DNA from: Endozoicomonas acroporae | GTDB taxonomy: Bacteria > Pseudomonadota > Gammaproteobacteria > Pseudomonadales > Endozoicomonadaceae | NCBI RefSeq assembly: GCF_002864045.1 | Contig: NZ_PJPV01000171.1 | Span: 1-60,801, forward strand | Direction of reading: 5' to 3' | Length of the DNA stretch: 60,801 bases | Part shown: positions 27,159-35,236 of the stretch, piece after piece | Layout of the letters: each line of letters starts with the position of its first letter | Numbering within the stretch: position 1 is the first letter of the stretch | Translations under genes and position numbers: made by a program | Notes under the pieces: model-generated | Database searches by the model: none | Told to the model about the DNA's origin: nothing | The model's input: the letters and a program-made list of their open reading frames with translations, nothing else

Positions 27159-27892
27159 GAATGCAGCTGTCGAGCCAGAATTCGACTCAGGATATCGCCC
27201 AGGTAACTGATAAACAGGGTGCCCATGCTGGCCTTGAAATGGTGTTTATCCTGACTGCCCAGCGCCAGAACCCCAAGCTGCTGCGGTTCACTGAGGGCAT
27301 AGTTCAGGGGGGCAATGGCCACCGAGCCAACATGCTCGGCCTGCTCCTGAAACAGGAAGTCCAGCTCTGCCTGAGTCACCTGGCCACAAATGGCTTTGCC
27401 ACTGGTCATGATGGAACCCAGGGCTTCCACCACCACGTCGGTATGTTCAATCCTGACGGGCAGGTTCATCGGTTGGTCACTGAACAGAATCAGCGAATGG
27501 AATTCAATACCAAACTCATGGTTAAGGCTGTCACCGATTACTTCCACCAGCTGCTCCAGATCCCTGCTCTCCAGCAGGGCCAATACCAGCAGCCGCATAC
27601 GCTCAAACAGCTTTTCATTGGCTTTCGCATTGTCCGCCAGACGGACCAGCTGATGTCGGTAATCCAGCGCCCGTTCCCGCAACAATGCGACCTGACGCTC
27701 AACCAGCGAGATCGCATCCCCGCGCTGATGGGGCAGGGTCAGATCCAGCAGCAGATCGTCACGGCCCACAAAAAAATCAGGATGCTCTTTCAGAAAGTTG
27801 GCAACCTGCCTGGGTTTCAGAGCTTTCGGCTGATCAGGCGTTTCCTGCTGTCCTTTGTCTCCTGCGTCTACTTCAACGATCTGTTCGGTCAT
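27155..27892 (-). CDS. DUF484 family protein (YigA-like)
   Basis: Function not established for the family. Seen: 245 residues with the family N-terminus (VANFLKEHPDFFVGRDDLL), a predicted coiled coil around residues 60-95 (ALLRERALDYRHQLVRLADN) and a GAF-like C-terminal domain (FGIEFHSLILFSD, PLNYALSEPQQLGVLALGS). It is cytoplasmic with no membrane segment. It sits between dapF and xerC in the conserved cluster and is translationally coupled to xerC by the ATGA overlap. The 189-bp gap to dapF is filled by a palindromic repeat. Confidence 0.9.
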   Translation of the reverse strand: MTEQIVEVDAGDKGQQETPDQPKALKPRQVANFLKEHPDFFVGRDDLLLDLTLPHQRGDAISLVERQVALLRERALDYRHQLVRLADNAKANEKLFERMRLLVLALLESRDLEQLVEVIGDSLNHEFGIEFHSLILFSDQPMNLPVRIEHTDVVVEALGSIMTSGKAICGQVTQAELDFLFQEQAEHVGSVAIAPLNYALSEPQQLGVLALGSQDKHHFKASMGTLFISYLGDILSRILARQLHS

Positions 27893-27964
27893 TGTCTCTG
27901 GCCCTTAGGAACTGTCCTGAAATAACTTCCACATTTTCGATGTTATACCAGTAAAGAAAAAACC

Positions 27965-28043
27965 TTGCCACGGAGCCACAGAGGAACAGAGGCACAGAGA
28001 AAAGAAAAAATCTTTTCCTCCGTGTCTCCGTGCCTCCGTGGCA
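27965..28043. repeat. Palindromic repeat, CCACGGAG type
   Basis: TTGCCACGGAGCCACAGAGG on the left faces the complement of TTGCCACGGAGGCACGGAG on the right, across AAAAGAAAAAATCTTTT. It lies between DUF484 and dapF, inside an otherwise conserved operon, and the mRNA would form a long hairpin there. It resembles the ACCACAAAG family with CGG for AAA. Confidence 0.6.
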
Positions 28044-28081
28044 AAAAAAGGCAGTTATTCAGGTACAATTCCTTAGTAGAT

Positions 28082-28921
28082 TTATAGCCGGGTGTATCCT
28101 TCATAAACCCGGGTTGCTGCGCCTGTCATCATAACCGGACTGCCCTCTCCCGGCCAATAAATAGACAGGCTACCCCCGGGCAAGTTCACTTTAACGGTAT
28201 CGCCCAGCAAACCTTGCAGGCGTCCTGCCACCACAGCGGCACAGGCACCGGTGCCACAGGCGAGGGTTTCACCAACGCCGCGCTCAAATACCCGCAGGTT
28301 AATTTCATCGGTACTGAGGACCTGCATAAATCCGGCGTTACATTTTCTGGGGAAATCCGGATGGGCTTCAATCATCGGCCCCCAGGTGTCCACGGGAGCC
28401 CTGTGCACATCAGCCACCCGATAAACGCAGTGGGGATTGCCCATGGACACGGCAGAAACCTCGATAACCTGGCCATCAACCATCATGGGATAGGTCACTG
28501 AACGCTGCTGCGCATTAAACGGCACCTGTTCAGGGTCCAGCCTCGGCATCCCCATATCCACGCAAACCTCGCCATTGCTCTGAATCGTCAGCTCAATGTT
28601 GCCCCCGGCGGTTTGTACCCGGATCCGGTCTCTGCCGATCAGCTTTTTGTCCCGGACAAAACGGGCGAAACAACGGGCCCCATTGCCACACTGCTCCACT
28701 TCACTGCCATCGGCATTAAAGATGCGGTAGCGAAAATCCATATCAGGATTGGTCGGGGGTTCAACCAGCAGCAGCTGGTCAAAGCCGATCCCAAACCGCC
28801 GGTCCGCCAGGCGGCGGATTTTTTCCGGCGGCAGGCGCAGATTCTGGGACACCATATCGACCACCATAAAGTCGTTACCCAGCCCATGCATCTTGGTGAA
28901 ATGTAGCAACATATAGTTCAT
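28082..28921 (-). CDS. dapF: Diaminopimelate epimerase
   Basis: Converts LL- to meso-diaminopimelate for lysine and peptidoglycan synthesis. Seen: 279 residues with FTKMHGLGNDFMVVD at the start, the first catalytic Cys in EQCGNGARCFARF and the second in ACGTGACAAVVAG. The ATG at 28921 has AGGA four bases upstream; another ATG three codons later is possible. It follows lysA by 14 bp, so the two are co-transcribed. Confidence 0.97.
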   Translation of the reverse strand: MNYMLLHFTKMHGLGNDFMVVDMVSQNLRLPPEKIRRLADRRFGIGFDQLLLVEPPTNPDMDFRYRIFNADGSEVEQCGNGARCFARFVRDKKLIGRDRIRVQTAGGNIELTIQSNGEVCVDMGMPRLDPEQVPFNAQQRSVTYPMMVDGQVIEVSAVSMGNPHCVYRVADVHRAPVDTWGPMIEAHPDFPRKCNAGFMQVLSTDEINLRVFERGVGETLACGTGACAAVVAGRLQGLLGDTVKVNLPGGSLSIYWPGEGSPVMMTGAATRVYEGYTRL

Positions 28922-28935
28922 TCTTTCCTGATACT

Positions 28936-30231
28936 TTACGACGGCAGCAGGCTTTCTGAGGCAAACTGCTCGGCAACGGTTTCCCGGCGACGGATCACAT
29001 AAGATTGAGTACCATCAACCATGATTTCTGCGGCTCGATTGCGGGTATTGTAGTTGGAGCTCATAACAAAACCGTAGGCACCCGCCGAATACACCGCCAA
29101 CAGATCGCCTTCCCGGACGGCCAGATTCCGTGCCTTGCCCAGGAAGTCGCCACTTTCACAAACAGGCCCGACAATATCATACACCTGACTATCCACATCA
29201 GCGTGCTGCACCGTATTGACAATGGTATGCCAGGCACTGTAGATGGACGGTCTCAACAGGTCATTCATGGCTCCATCCACAATGGCAAAATGCTTCTGCT
29301 CAGTCGCCTTGATCAACTCAACGCGGGTCAGCAGGATACCCGCCTGGGCGGCAATGGACCGACCCGGTTCCACCACCAGCATCACATCGCCATAGCCTCG
29401 CTCAACAAGGCGCTGTTTGACCGACACCAGATAATCGGCAGGTGAGGGAATCGTCTCATCCTGATACTGAACCCCCAGGCCACCGCCAATATCCAGATGC
29501 TGCAAATGAATCCCCTGCGCCTGCAACTGATCCATTAACAGCAGCAGACGATCCAGCGCATCCAGGAAAGGCTCGGTGGTGGTCAGCTGGGAACCAATAT
29601 GGCAATCAACACCCACCACCTCAATATGGCTCAATTCAGCAGCCCGGGCATAAACCGCAGGAGCCCGGTTAATATCAATGCCGAACTTATTATCTTTCAG
29701 GCCAGTGGAGATATAGGGGTGAGTCCGGGCATCCACATCCGGGTTGACCCGCAGGGAGATGCGGGCCACTTTAGCCATTGCCAGCGCTTCTTCCTGAATA
29801 TGCTCCAGCTCCTGTTCTGATTCAATATTGAAGCAGTGGACACCCACTTCCAGCGCCCGGCGAATTTCATGACGCTGCTTGGCCACCCCGGAAAACACCA
29901 CCCTGGCGGGATCACCGCCTGCCGCGAGCACCCGTTCCAGCTCCCCGACCGAGACAATATCAAAGCCAGCCCCCAACCGGGCGAGAACATTCAGCACCGC
30001 CAGGTTGCTGTTCGCTTTTACCGCATAACAAATCAAATGGGGGCTGTCAGCCATGGCCTGATAATAGGCCTGATAGCTGGCTTCCAGGGCTCGTCTGGAG
30101 TAGACATATAAAGGCGTACCATACTGGCGGGCCAGCTGTTGCACCGGAATCTCTTCGGCAAACAACTCGCCATCGGCCGCTGGTTCAGCGGGCTGAAACG
30201 TAAACCACTCCATAAGGTGACTGTTCCCCAT
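28936..30231 (-). CDS. lysA: Diaminopimelate decarboxylase
   Basis: PLP enzyme making L-lysine from meso-diaminopimelate, the last step of the pathway. Seen: 431 residues of the alanine-racemase-fold family with the PLP-binding Lys in YAVKANSNLAVL, GVDCHIGSQL, VVEPGRSIAAQAG and the Cys motif GPVCESGDFLG. The start is uncertain: ATG at 30231 or an in-frame ATG six codons later, neither with a strong ribosome-binding site. It lies between lptM (38 bp upstream) and dapF. Confidence 0.96.
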   Translation of the reverse strand: MGNSHLMEWFTFQPAEPAADGELFAEEIPVQQLARQYGTPLYVYSRRALEASYQAYYQAMADSPHLICYAVKANSNLAVLNVLARLGAGFDIVSVGELERVLAAGGDPARVVFSGVAKQRHEIRRALEVGVHCFNIESEQELEHIQEEALAMAKVARISLRVNPDVDARTHPYISTGLKDNKFGIDINRAPAVYARAAELSHIEVVGVDCHIGSQLTTTEPFLDALDRLLLLMDQLQAQGIHLQHLDIGGGLGVQYQDETIPSPADYLVSVKQRLVERGYGDVMLVVEPGRSIAAQAGILLTRVELIKATEQKHFAIVDGAMNDLLRPSIYSAWHTIVNTVQHADVDSQVYDIVGPVCESGDFLGKARNLAVREGDLLAVYSAGAYGFVMSSNYNTRNRAAEIMVDGTQSYVIRRRETVAEQFASESLLPS

Positions 30232-30269
30232 TTCACTTATTTATTGATGTAATTAGCCAGAACTGCTCT

Positions 30270-30434
30270 TTATTCAACGACTGTTTCTGCCAGAACAGCC
30301 GACGCATCGGCCAGTGATGATGCTGGTTGATAAAGGTCACCTTTCTGACCACAGCCTGTGAGCAGCAACACGAAAAACGCAGCAGCGGCCAGAGCGGAAG
30401 TTTTCAGCCGATGGTCAGCAGTGAACAATCTCAT
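30270..30434 (-). CDS. lptM: LptM-like small lipoprotein (YifL)
   Basis: Short outer-membrane lipoprotein that in E. coli helps the LPS translocon LptDE mature. Seen: 54 residues. The ATG at 30434 has AAGGAT seven bases before it, although the frame stays open much further upstream. A basic start and hydrophobic stretch lead to the lipobox LLTGC, then the family block GQKGDLYQP. Position directly upstream of lysA and divergent from cyaY is the conserved one. Confidence 0.9.
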   Translation of the reverse strand: MRLFTADHRLKTSALAAAAFFVLLLTGCGQKGDLYQPASSLADASAVLAETVVE

Positions 30435-30624
30435 AATCTGATCCTTAATTCTGAATAGGCCACAGTATAACTGTCTAATTAGCGATGGCTCTAGCCCGAA
30501 TATTTCATAATTGAGATGACTCTGCATGCGGTGGCAGCACTTTCTTTTCATGCAAGGCTCTATCAGCAACGCCGGAAGCAGGCTAAAATTCCCCCCATTC
30601 AGATTAAATTGCACCGAGACAGGA

Positions 30625-30948
30625 ATGAAAGAGCGTCAATATAATGAACTTCTGGATGGCCTGATGCTGGCCATCGAAGACGCCATAGACGATGCCGGAC
30701 TGGACATTGACTATGAAACATCAGCAGGCATTCTCACGTTAACCTGTGAAGACAACAGCAAAATTATTCTCAGCCGCCAGACCCCGCTGCTACAGCTATG
30801 GATGGCCGCCCGCAGTGGTGGATTCCATTTTGACTACGATGAGGAGCAGGGGGACTGGCTGCTCGATGGCCGGGGAGACACCTTTCTCGCGGTGCTCAAC
30901 CGCTGCCTTACCGAACAAACAGGCGACGCTGTTCAGCTATCTATTTAG
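30625..30948 (+). CDS. cyaY: Frataxin-like iron-sulfur assembly protein CyaY
   Basis: Iron-binding regulator of the Isc cysteine desulfurase. Seen: 107 residues, the normal length, starting MKERQYNELLDGLMLAIEDA with the acidic first helix, then ILTLTCEDNSKIILSRQ and the core LLQLWMAARSGGFHFDYD with GDWLLDGRGDTF. The open frame extends upstream, but the family alignment fixes the ATG at 30625. Divergent from lptM. Confidence 0.95.
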   Translation: MKERQYNELLDGLMLAIEDAIDDAGLDIDYETSAGILTLTCEDNSKIILSRQTPLLQLWMAARSGGFHFDYDEEQGDWLLDGRGDTFLAVLNRCLTEQTGDAVQLSI

Positions 30949-31365
30949 TTAATGTCGCTTCCTATTACCCGCAAAATTACAAGTCGCCCGTCTTTTTCGG
31001 GCAGCGGGCAGCACTGAAACTTCATATTTATTGTCAAAATTCCCATGGCACGACATTCATGGCCTATACTCCAGCCGGTTTGTGACAGTCTCCTCTGGTA
31101 TTGGTTCTTTACCATCAGGACAAGATTAGAGAACCGGAACCATCATCATCTGCTCTTCTGTCTTATTAAACTCAATACCCCAGGCTGTCACCCACTCCCA
31201 GTCAATATCATCCTGATAGGCTCTGGGACGGATCAATACAATAAATAAAAGCCTTCTGCTTCACTGGGTGATGACTCAGAAGCTGCGATAGAGGGTTGCA
31301 GGAGATTGCTGGAGACAACACTGAAGCTCTTAAAAAAACATCAGTAGCATCGGGAGATCATCACT
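30949..31365. other. Intergenic region after cyaY
   Basis: 417 bp with no convincing gene. A short hairpin, GCCCG-TCTTTTT-CGGGC (30994-31010), lies 46 bp after cyaY and may help end its transcript. I see nothing else supportable. Confidence 0.35.
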
Positions 31366-31839
31366 ATGAGTAACCTGTACAAAACGGACTTTTATCAGTG
31401 GACCCGTCAGCAAATTGATTTACTGAAAAAAAACAAGTTTCGGGCTCTGGACCTGGAGAACCTGATTGAGGAGGTAGACGACCTTGGCCAGGAAAAGGTC
31501 AACACGCTGGAAAATCATCTGACCCGGATCCTGGTGCTTCTGCTCAAATGGCATATTCGCACCTTCAAAGAAGACCTGCATGCCTTGAATCGCTGGTACC
31601 GCAGCTGGTTTATGGTGATTGATTACAGCCTGGCAAAAGAACGGGCGATAGTTAAACGACTGTTGATGAAAAACCCCAGCTTGTATGGACTGTTGGATGA
31701 AAGCCTGCTGGAATGTTATCCCGTTGCCTGCCGGGATGCTTCCCGGGAGCTGGAAATACCGGAGGATGAGTTCCCGGATACCAATCCGTGGTCCATGGAA
31801 CAGATTATGACGGATGGGTTCCCGCCGGGGCCGGAGTAG
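31366..31839 (+). CDS. DUF29 family protein
   Basis: Function unknown for the family, which is common in cyanobacteria and symbiotic proteobacteria. Seen: 157 residues with the DUF29 signature: YKTDFYQWTRQQIDLLK, LDLENLIEEVDDLG, LLLKWHIRTF and the C-terminal ECYPVACRDASRELEIPE. It appears full-length. Its last third is repeated at 32543-32800 on the far side of the higBA module. There is no signal or membrane segment. Confidence 0.88.
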   Translation: MSNLYKTDFYQWTRQQIDLLKKNKFRALDLENLIEEVDDLGQEKVNTLENHLTRILVLLLKWHIRTFKEDLHALNRWYRSWFMVIDYSLAKERAIVKRLLMKNPSLYGLLDESLLECYPVACRDASRELEIPEDEFPDTNPWSMEQIMTDGFPPGPE

Positions 31840-31869
31840 GTTTTGAAACCATGATGAACACCAGGGTTC
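31611..31869 (+). repeat. Direct repeat, left copy (DUF29 3' end)
   Basis: About 259 bp, covering the DUF29 3' end from TATGGTGATTGATT to just past the stop, is repeated at 32543-32800 with high identity. The higBA toxin-antitoxin genes lie between the copies. Confidence 0.8.
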
Positions 31870-31900
31870 ACCCCATTGTGTCACTATGGCGGTCCAGTAA

Positions 31901-32179
31901 TTATGCTGCCACCGTCAACTTAACGCCCAGTGCTTTTAAAAGACGGTGGACGGTATCCCACTTTGGCTGCACCTTGCCATTAAATGTCTTATACAGGCTT
32001 TCCCGATTTAATCCGGTTTGCCTGGCCATTTCTGCAACTCCTTTATGCTTGACTACATCGCCAAGGGCAATAATAAAGACTTGTGGATCTTCATCAAGAT
32101 AGGCTTTGGTGAGATAGTCCGCAATCTCATCATCTTGCAACATCGCAACAGGATTGAAAGGTTTCAGTTTCAGACTCAT
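31901..32179 (-). CDS. higA: HigA-family antitoxin (helix-turn-helix)
   Basis: Antitoxin and transcriptional repressor of the adjacent RelE-type toxin. Seen: 92 residues from the ATG at 32179, with GGAGG eight bases upstream. The N-terminal part is acidic (DDEIADYLTKAYLDEDP), and a helix-turn-helix follows, with GVAEMARQTGLNRESLYKTF as the recognition region, as in the putative addiction-module antidote family. It begins three bases after the toxin stop codon, giving the toxin-first order of higBA. A paralogue is at 55073-55375. Confidence 0.92.
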   Translation of the reverse strand: MSLKLKPFNPVAMLQDDEIADYLTKAYLDEDPQVFIIALGDVVKHKGVAEMARQTGLNRESLYKTFNGKVQPKWDTVHRLLKALGVKLTVAA

Positions 32180-32182
32180 CAC

Positions 32183-32482
32183 TCAATCCTCCAATTGATC
32201 CAATAGTGATTTCGCTTTTTTAATGTCTCTACTTTGGCTGGATTTATCGCCACCACACAGAAGAATAACCAGCTGGCGGTTACGGATCGTGAAATATAAA
32301 CGATAACCTTTGCCAATAAACACCCGCATCTCACTGATACCACCACCAATCATCCTGGTGTCGCCCAAATTCCCAGCCCTGGCTCTGGTAATACGCAGGG
32401 CAATAGCTTTAGCTGCGGTACGGTCTTTAAGCTGGCGATACCAGTCATCGAATATTTCTGTGGACACGACATTATATTTCAT
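32183..32482 (-). CDS. higB: RelE/HigB-family toxin
   Basis: Predicted ribosome-dependent mRNA interferase. Seen: 99 residues with FDDWYRQLKDRTAAKAIALR, the conserved EMRVFIGKGYRLYFTIRN core and the LCGGDKSSQSRDIKKAK end that define the addiction-module killer subgroup of RelE. It is first in the operon, with a candidate operator just upstream. A decayed relative at 55368-55671 has the same order, HigB then HigA. Confidence 0.92.
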   Translation of the reverse strand: MKYNVVSTEIFDDWYRQLKDRTAAKAIALRITRARAGNLGDTRMIGGGISEMRVFIGKGYRLYFTIRNRQLVILLCGGDKSSQSRDIKKAKSLLDQLED

Positions 32483-32490
32483 TTCTACAA

Positions 32491-32508
32491 AGTAGCTTAC
32501 AGGCTACA
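32491..32508. promoter_or_regulatory. Candidate HigA operator
   Basis: AGTAGC-TTACAG-GCTACA is an inverted repeat immediately upstream of higB. The second HigB/HigA locus has TGTAGT-CTTTAA-ACTACA in the same place (55681-55698). The shared arm-spacer-arm design of six bases each supports autoregulatory binding. Confidence 0.55.
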
Positions 32509-32510
32509 TC

Positions 32511-32771
32511 ATGGCAAGTAACCAGGTTGTCCAGAATTTTCATATGGTGATTGATTTCAGCCTGAAAAAAGAACGGGCAATAGTTAAGCGACTGTTGATG
32601 AAAAAAACCAGCTTGTATGGACTGTTGGATGAAAGCCTGCTGGAATGTTATCCCATTGCCTGTCGGGATGCTTCCCGGGAGCTGGAAATACCGGAGGATG
32701 AGTTTCCGGATACTAATCCGTGGACCATGGAGCAGATTATGACGGATGGGTATCCGTCGGGGCCGGAGTAG
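32511..32771 (+). pseudogene. DUF29 C-terminal fragment
   Basis: Seen: an 86-codon frame whose residues 11-86 match the C-terminal half of the DUF29 protein at 31366-31839, from MVIDFSLKKERAIVK to the end. The first ten codons are unrelated and overlap the higB promoter region. The N-terminal DUF29 helices are missing, so it is unlikely to work. It arose by duplication of the DUF29 3' end, possibly with insertion of higBA. Confidence 0.8.
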
Positions 32772-32841
32772 GTTTTGAAAACATGATGAACACCTGGGTT
32801 AGCCCGCCAACCTCGCTCCAGACTTGTCGGGCAGGACCAGA

Positions 32842-33063
32842 TCAGTGCTGCCTGAGCCGGTCAACAATCCACGTTTTAATCAGCGCCTGACGGCTGATAC
32901 CGATTGCGCTGGCTTCTTTATCCAGTTCATTCACGACCCATGCAGGGAAGTCAATGTTAACCCTTTTGGCGGCAAGGTTGGGCCGTTGAGGATGGTCGGT
33001 GTCGAAGAATTCCAGTACGTCTTCGCCATCGTCGAATTTTTTATCAATATCACTGGCTTTCAT
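32842..33063 (-). CDS. CopG/BrnA-type antitoxin
   Basis: Ribbon-helix-helix antitoxin expected to bind the BrnT toxin. Seen: 73 residues with VNIDFPAWVVNELDKEAS and IGISRQALIKTWIVDRL, the ribbon-helix-helix core. An acidic start (KKFDDGEDVLEFFD) is suited to toxin binding. Its start lies 14 bp inside the toxin gene, the same overlap as at 56185-56198. Confidence 0.88.
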   Translation of the reverse strand: MKASDIDKKFDDGEDVLEFFDTDHPQRPNLAAKRVNIDFPAWVVNELDKEASAIGISRQALIKTWIVDRLRQH

Positions 33064-33325
33064 AAAGGTTCACCTCATTTTTTCTGGATCGGCGTACTGA
33101 GATAATTCTGAGACAGTCTCCCCGTTGTGTCGCTATGGCGGTCCAGTGTTTAGTTGTTATTTGACCAATAAAGAGTAATCGTTCCTCATCGGTCTTTACC
33201 TTCGATTGCAGGCAGATCAGTCTATCATCCTCCCATAAGGTGGCTGCCTGCACAAAGTCGATGCCATGCTTATCCTTGTTGGCAAGACTTTTTTCTTCAT
33301 CGTATTCAAATTGGGTATTACCCAT
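33050..33325 (-). CDS. brnT: BrnT-family toxin
   Basis: RelE-fold ribonuclease toxin. Seen: 91 residues starting FEYDEEKSLANKDKHGIDF, the BrnT hallmark, then LWEDDRLICLQ, RLLFIGQITTKHWTAI and LRIISVRRSRKNEVNLYE. The frame is open upstream to 33433, but that part lies in a dispersed repeat, so the ATG at 33325 is chosen; an ATG four codons earlier is possible. Toxin-first order with a 14-bp overlap is typical of brnTA. Confidence 0.88.
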   Translation of the reverse strand: MGNTQFEYDEEKSLANKDKHGIDFVQAATLWEDDRLICLQSKVKTDEERLLFIGQITTKHWTAIATQRGDCLRIISVRRSRKNEVNLYESQ

Positions 33326-33390
33326 TTTTAATACCATATTAGTGTATAAAAAGGATAAATATAACTTATTAATCTCAATTAACAAGCCAG

Positions 33391-33570
33391 TACATGGTTT
33401 CAATGAGTTTGACGGGTTGTCGTGCCTCCGCACTTCGTTCGTCCTGAGTCTGTCGAAGGACCCATAGGGCCTAAAGGCGGAAACTCCGGACTCTGATAGA
33501 TCGTGCCAGGCACCCTTCGACTCCGCTCAGGGTGAACGGAGATTTTACACATCAAATTCATTGAAATGAG
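33391..33570. repeat. Dispersed palindromic repeat, family C, copy 1
   Basis: A 68-bp core at 33473-33540 (AAAGGCGGAAACTCCGGACT onward, ending near GTGAACGGA) matches 39790-39857 at 65 of 68 bases. It contains CCCTTCGACTCCGCTCAGG and, further left, TTCGTCCTGAG, which pair partly. The left border ACATGGTTTCAATG is the complement of the right border at copy 2. It lies in the 330-bp gap between brnT and the porin, which also holds the porin terminator. Confidence 0.6.
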
Positions 33571-33687
33571 TTACCAGAGTAGCGTCTTCGGATAGGCTCG
33601 GTAGCGTTACCACAGAGGATCGAGGTACTGTGCGTGACGGTTGGTTCCGGTTTCAGCTCTTATGGGAACCGATCTACGTCAAAACGC

Positions 33688-33713
33688 AAAAAACCCGCCG
33701 GAGCGGGTTTTTT
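33688..33713 (-). terminator. Intrinsic terminator of the porin gene
   Basis: AAAAAACCCGC-CGGA-GCGGGTTTTTT, 50 bp beyond the porin stop. It has a GC-rich stem and T tracts in both directions, so it could also stop transcription arriving from the left. Confidence 0.85.
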
Positions 33714-33763
33714 GTTGCCGGAAAGTCCAGCGAAGGCATTGCTGCTAAGCAACCACTTCGGTA

Positions 33764-34801
33764 TTAGAAGTAGTAGCGAGCTTGCAGGATCAGCTTGTCG
33801 TCAACGTCAACATTAGCAACTTTGGTCTTCTCGAACTGGTAAGTAGCAGACAGCTGAACTGGACCTTGAGTGTAGATTACTTCTACAGGCATGTACTTCA
33901 GTTCGCTGTTTCCAGCGTTGTTGCTCTTGTCTTTCAGTTGGTTGTAACCACCACCCAGTTTGAACATTTCGTTCAGCTGATAGCTGCCATAGAGTTCAAT
34001 ACCTTTAGCCTTTTCAACAGCACCCAGTGTACCGTCTGCCAGGTTCTTCAGATCTGCATAAGTGAAAGCAGCGTAAATCTTGTCTGCTTCAAGCTTGGCA
34101 CCAACAATAGCAGATTTAGATTTGTCTTTAGATCCTGCTACAGAAGTATCTTTAACTTCAGCCTGGTTGTATGCAGCTCCGATACTCAGCCCCATTGGCA
34201 GGTTGTAGCTGCCAGCTACACTGTAAGAACCATCACGTACCATAGTGGACGGGATAACAATACCACTAACCTTGGTTGAAAGTTTTCTTTCACCCAGCTG
34301 AACCTGTGCAGAGATATTCAGCCCCATGATACTGTGGTTATACTGCAGGGCGTCGTCAGCACGGGCAGTACCCAGCTCATCACCAAAACTGGTGTATGTG
34401 CCGGAAGCTTCACCACCGGTGGTAGCAAACATGTCAGTCCAGCCAGAAACAGTGGAGTAAGTAGACCACTGCTTACCGAAGGAGATAGAACCATACTGGT
34501 CGTTCTTGGCACCAACATAGCCCAGACGGTTGAAGAAGAAGTCGCCTTCGCCACTGTTAGTCGTGTCAAAGCCCCACTCAGCCTTGGCAAAAGCGGTAGT
34601 CGCTTCAGTCAGTTTGTGTTCGAAGGCAAAGTTGATACGGCTGCTGTCGCCAGTAGATTCGCCGTCAGTCTGGTCAACATAACGCATACCAACGTGACCA
34701 CCGATGGTCACTTTGTCAGTACCGTTGTCAACAACAGTAACAGCCATAGCCTGGCCAGCCATCATGGAAGCAACAACAGCTGCAAGAATTTTCTTTTGCA
34801 T
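33764..34801 (-). CDS. Gram-negative general porin
   Basis: Outer-membrane trimeric porin predicted to pass small hydrophilic solutes. Seen: 345 residues, a signal peptide (MQKKILAAVVASMMAGQAMA), alternating beta-strand pattern throughout, a constriction-loop-like region around residues 110-140 and the C-terminal ILQARYYF ending in Phe needed for Bam recognition. GGAGT about nine bases before ATG supports the start. It is transcribed alone with a strong terminator. A 435-bp upstream region carries an FNR-type palindrome (35173-35186) and an inverted repeat. Substrate preference cannot be read from sequence. Confidence 0.93.
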   Translation of the reverse strand: MQKKILAAVVASMMAGQAMAVTVVDNGTDKVTIGGHVGMRYVDQTDGESTGDSSRINFAFEHKLTEATTAFAKAEWGFDTTNSGEGDFFFNRLGYVGAKNDQYGSISFGKQWSTYSTVSGWTDMFATTGGEASGTYTSFGDELGTARADDALQYNHSIMGLNISAQVQLGERKLSTKVSGIVIPSTMVRDGSYSVAGSYNLPMGLSIGAAYNQAEVKDTSVAGSKDKSKSAIVGAKLEADKIYAAFTYADLKNLADGTLGAVEKAKGIELYGSYQLNEMFKLGGGYNQLKDKSNNAGNSELKYMPVEVIYTQGPVQLSATYQFEKTKVANVDVDDKLILQARYYF

Positions 34802-35105
34802 GGAGCTTACTCCTGAAATTGTGTGTGATGTGTGTGCTTTTTTCTGTCGCCTTTCTTCTTATGCATAGCCCGGGGCAAAAGCTCCGCACCGATGCGGGCG
34901 ACTTAATTTGGGCGTAATTATTCAAGAGTTGTTAAACCAAGGTCACATTACATAATTGAATTTGCTTATGATTTTTTTCGCTGCCGCGAGAATGAAAATC
35001 AAACAGCATTTGATAATAAATAATCAATGAAAGTGCGGAGACCTTGATGGATAAGGGATTAAAATAAATCACCAAGAAGAGAGTGAGTTAAGATGATCAA
35101 ATAAT

Positions 35106-35150
35106 CGGGTAGGTAAATGCCGAGATAATGGGTGAAATACGGCATTCCCG
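35106..35150. other. Stem-loop in the porin upstream region
   Basis: Inner arms AATGCCG and CGGCATT with outer CGGG and CCCG form a 45-bp inverted repeat between the FNR-type palindrome and the porin. It could be part of a long leader or a small RNA. No promoter was confirmed. Confidence 0.3.
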
Positions 35151-35172
35151 ATTAATAGAAATTTGCATTCCG

Positions 35173-35186
35173 TTGATGTACATCAA
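35173..35186. promoter_or_regulatory. FNR/ANR-type binding site
   Basis: TTGATGTACATCAA matches the TTGAT-N4-ATCAA consensus perfectly on both half-sites. It lies 372 bp upstream of the porin start and 51 bp beyond the end of the caspase-like gene. If functional it would respond to oxygen; the distance to the porin start implies a long leader or another transcript. Confidence 0.5.
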
Positions 35187-35236
35187 CGCTGAAATAATCA
35201 AAGCCAATACGCAACCAGTTATCTGTTAATGGACTG

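Noticed and set aside
31045..31248. Small plus-strand frame after cyaY
   Set aside because: No ribosome-binding site, no family features and atypical composition.
33326..33433. Longer N-terminus for BrnT
   Set aside because: The extra codons fall in a dispersed repeat and do not resemble the family, which starts at FEYDEEK.
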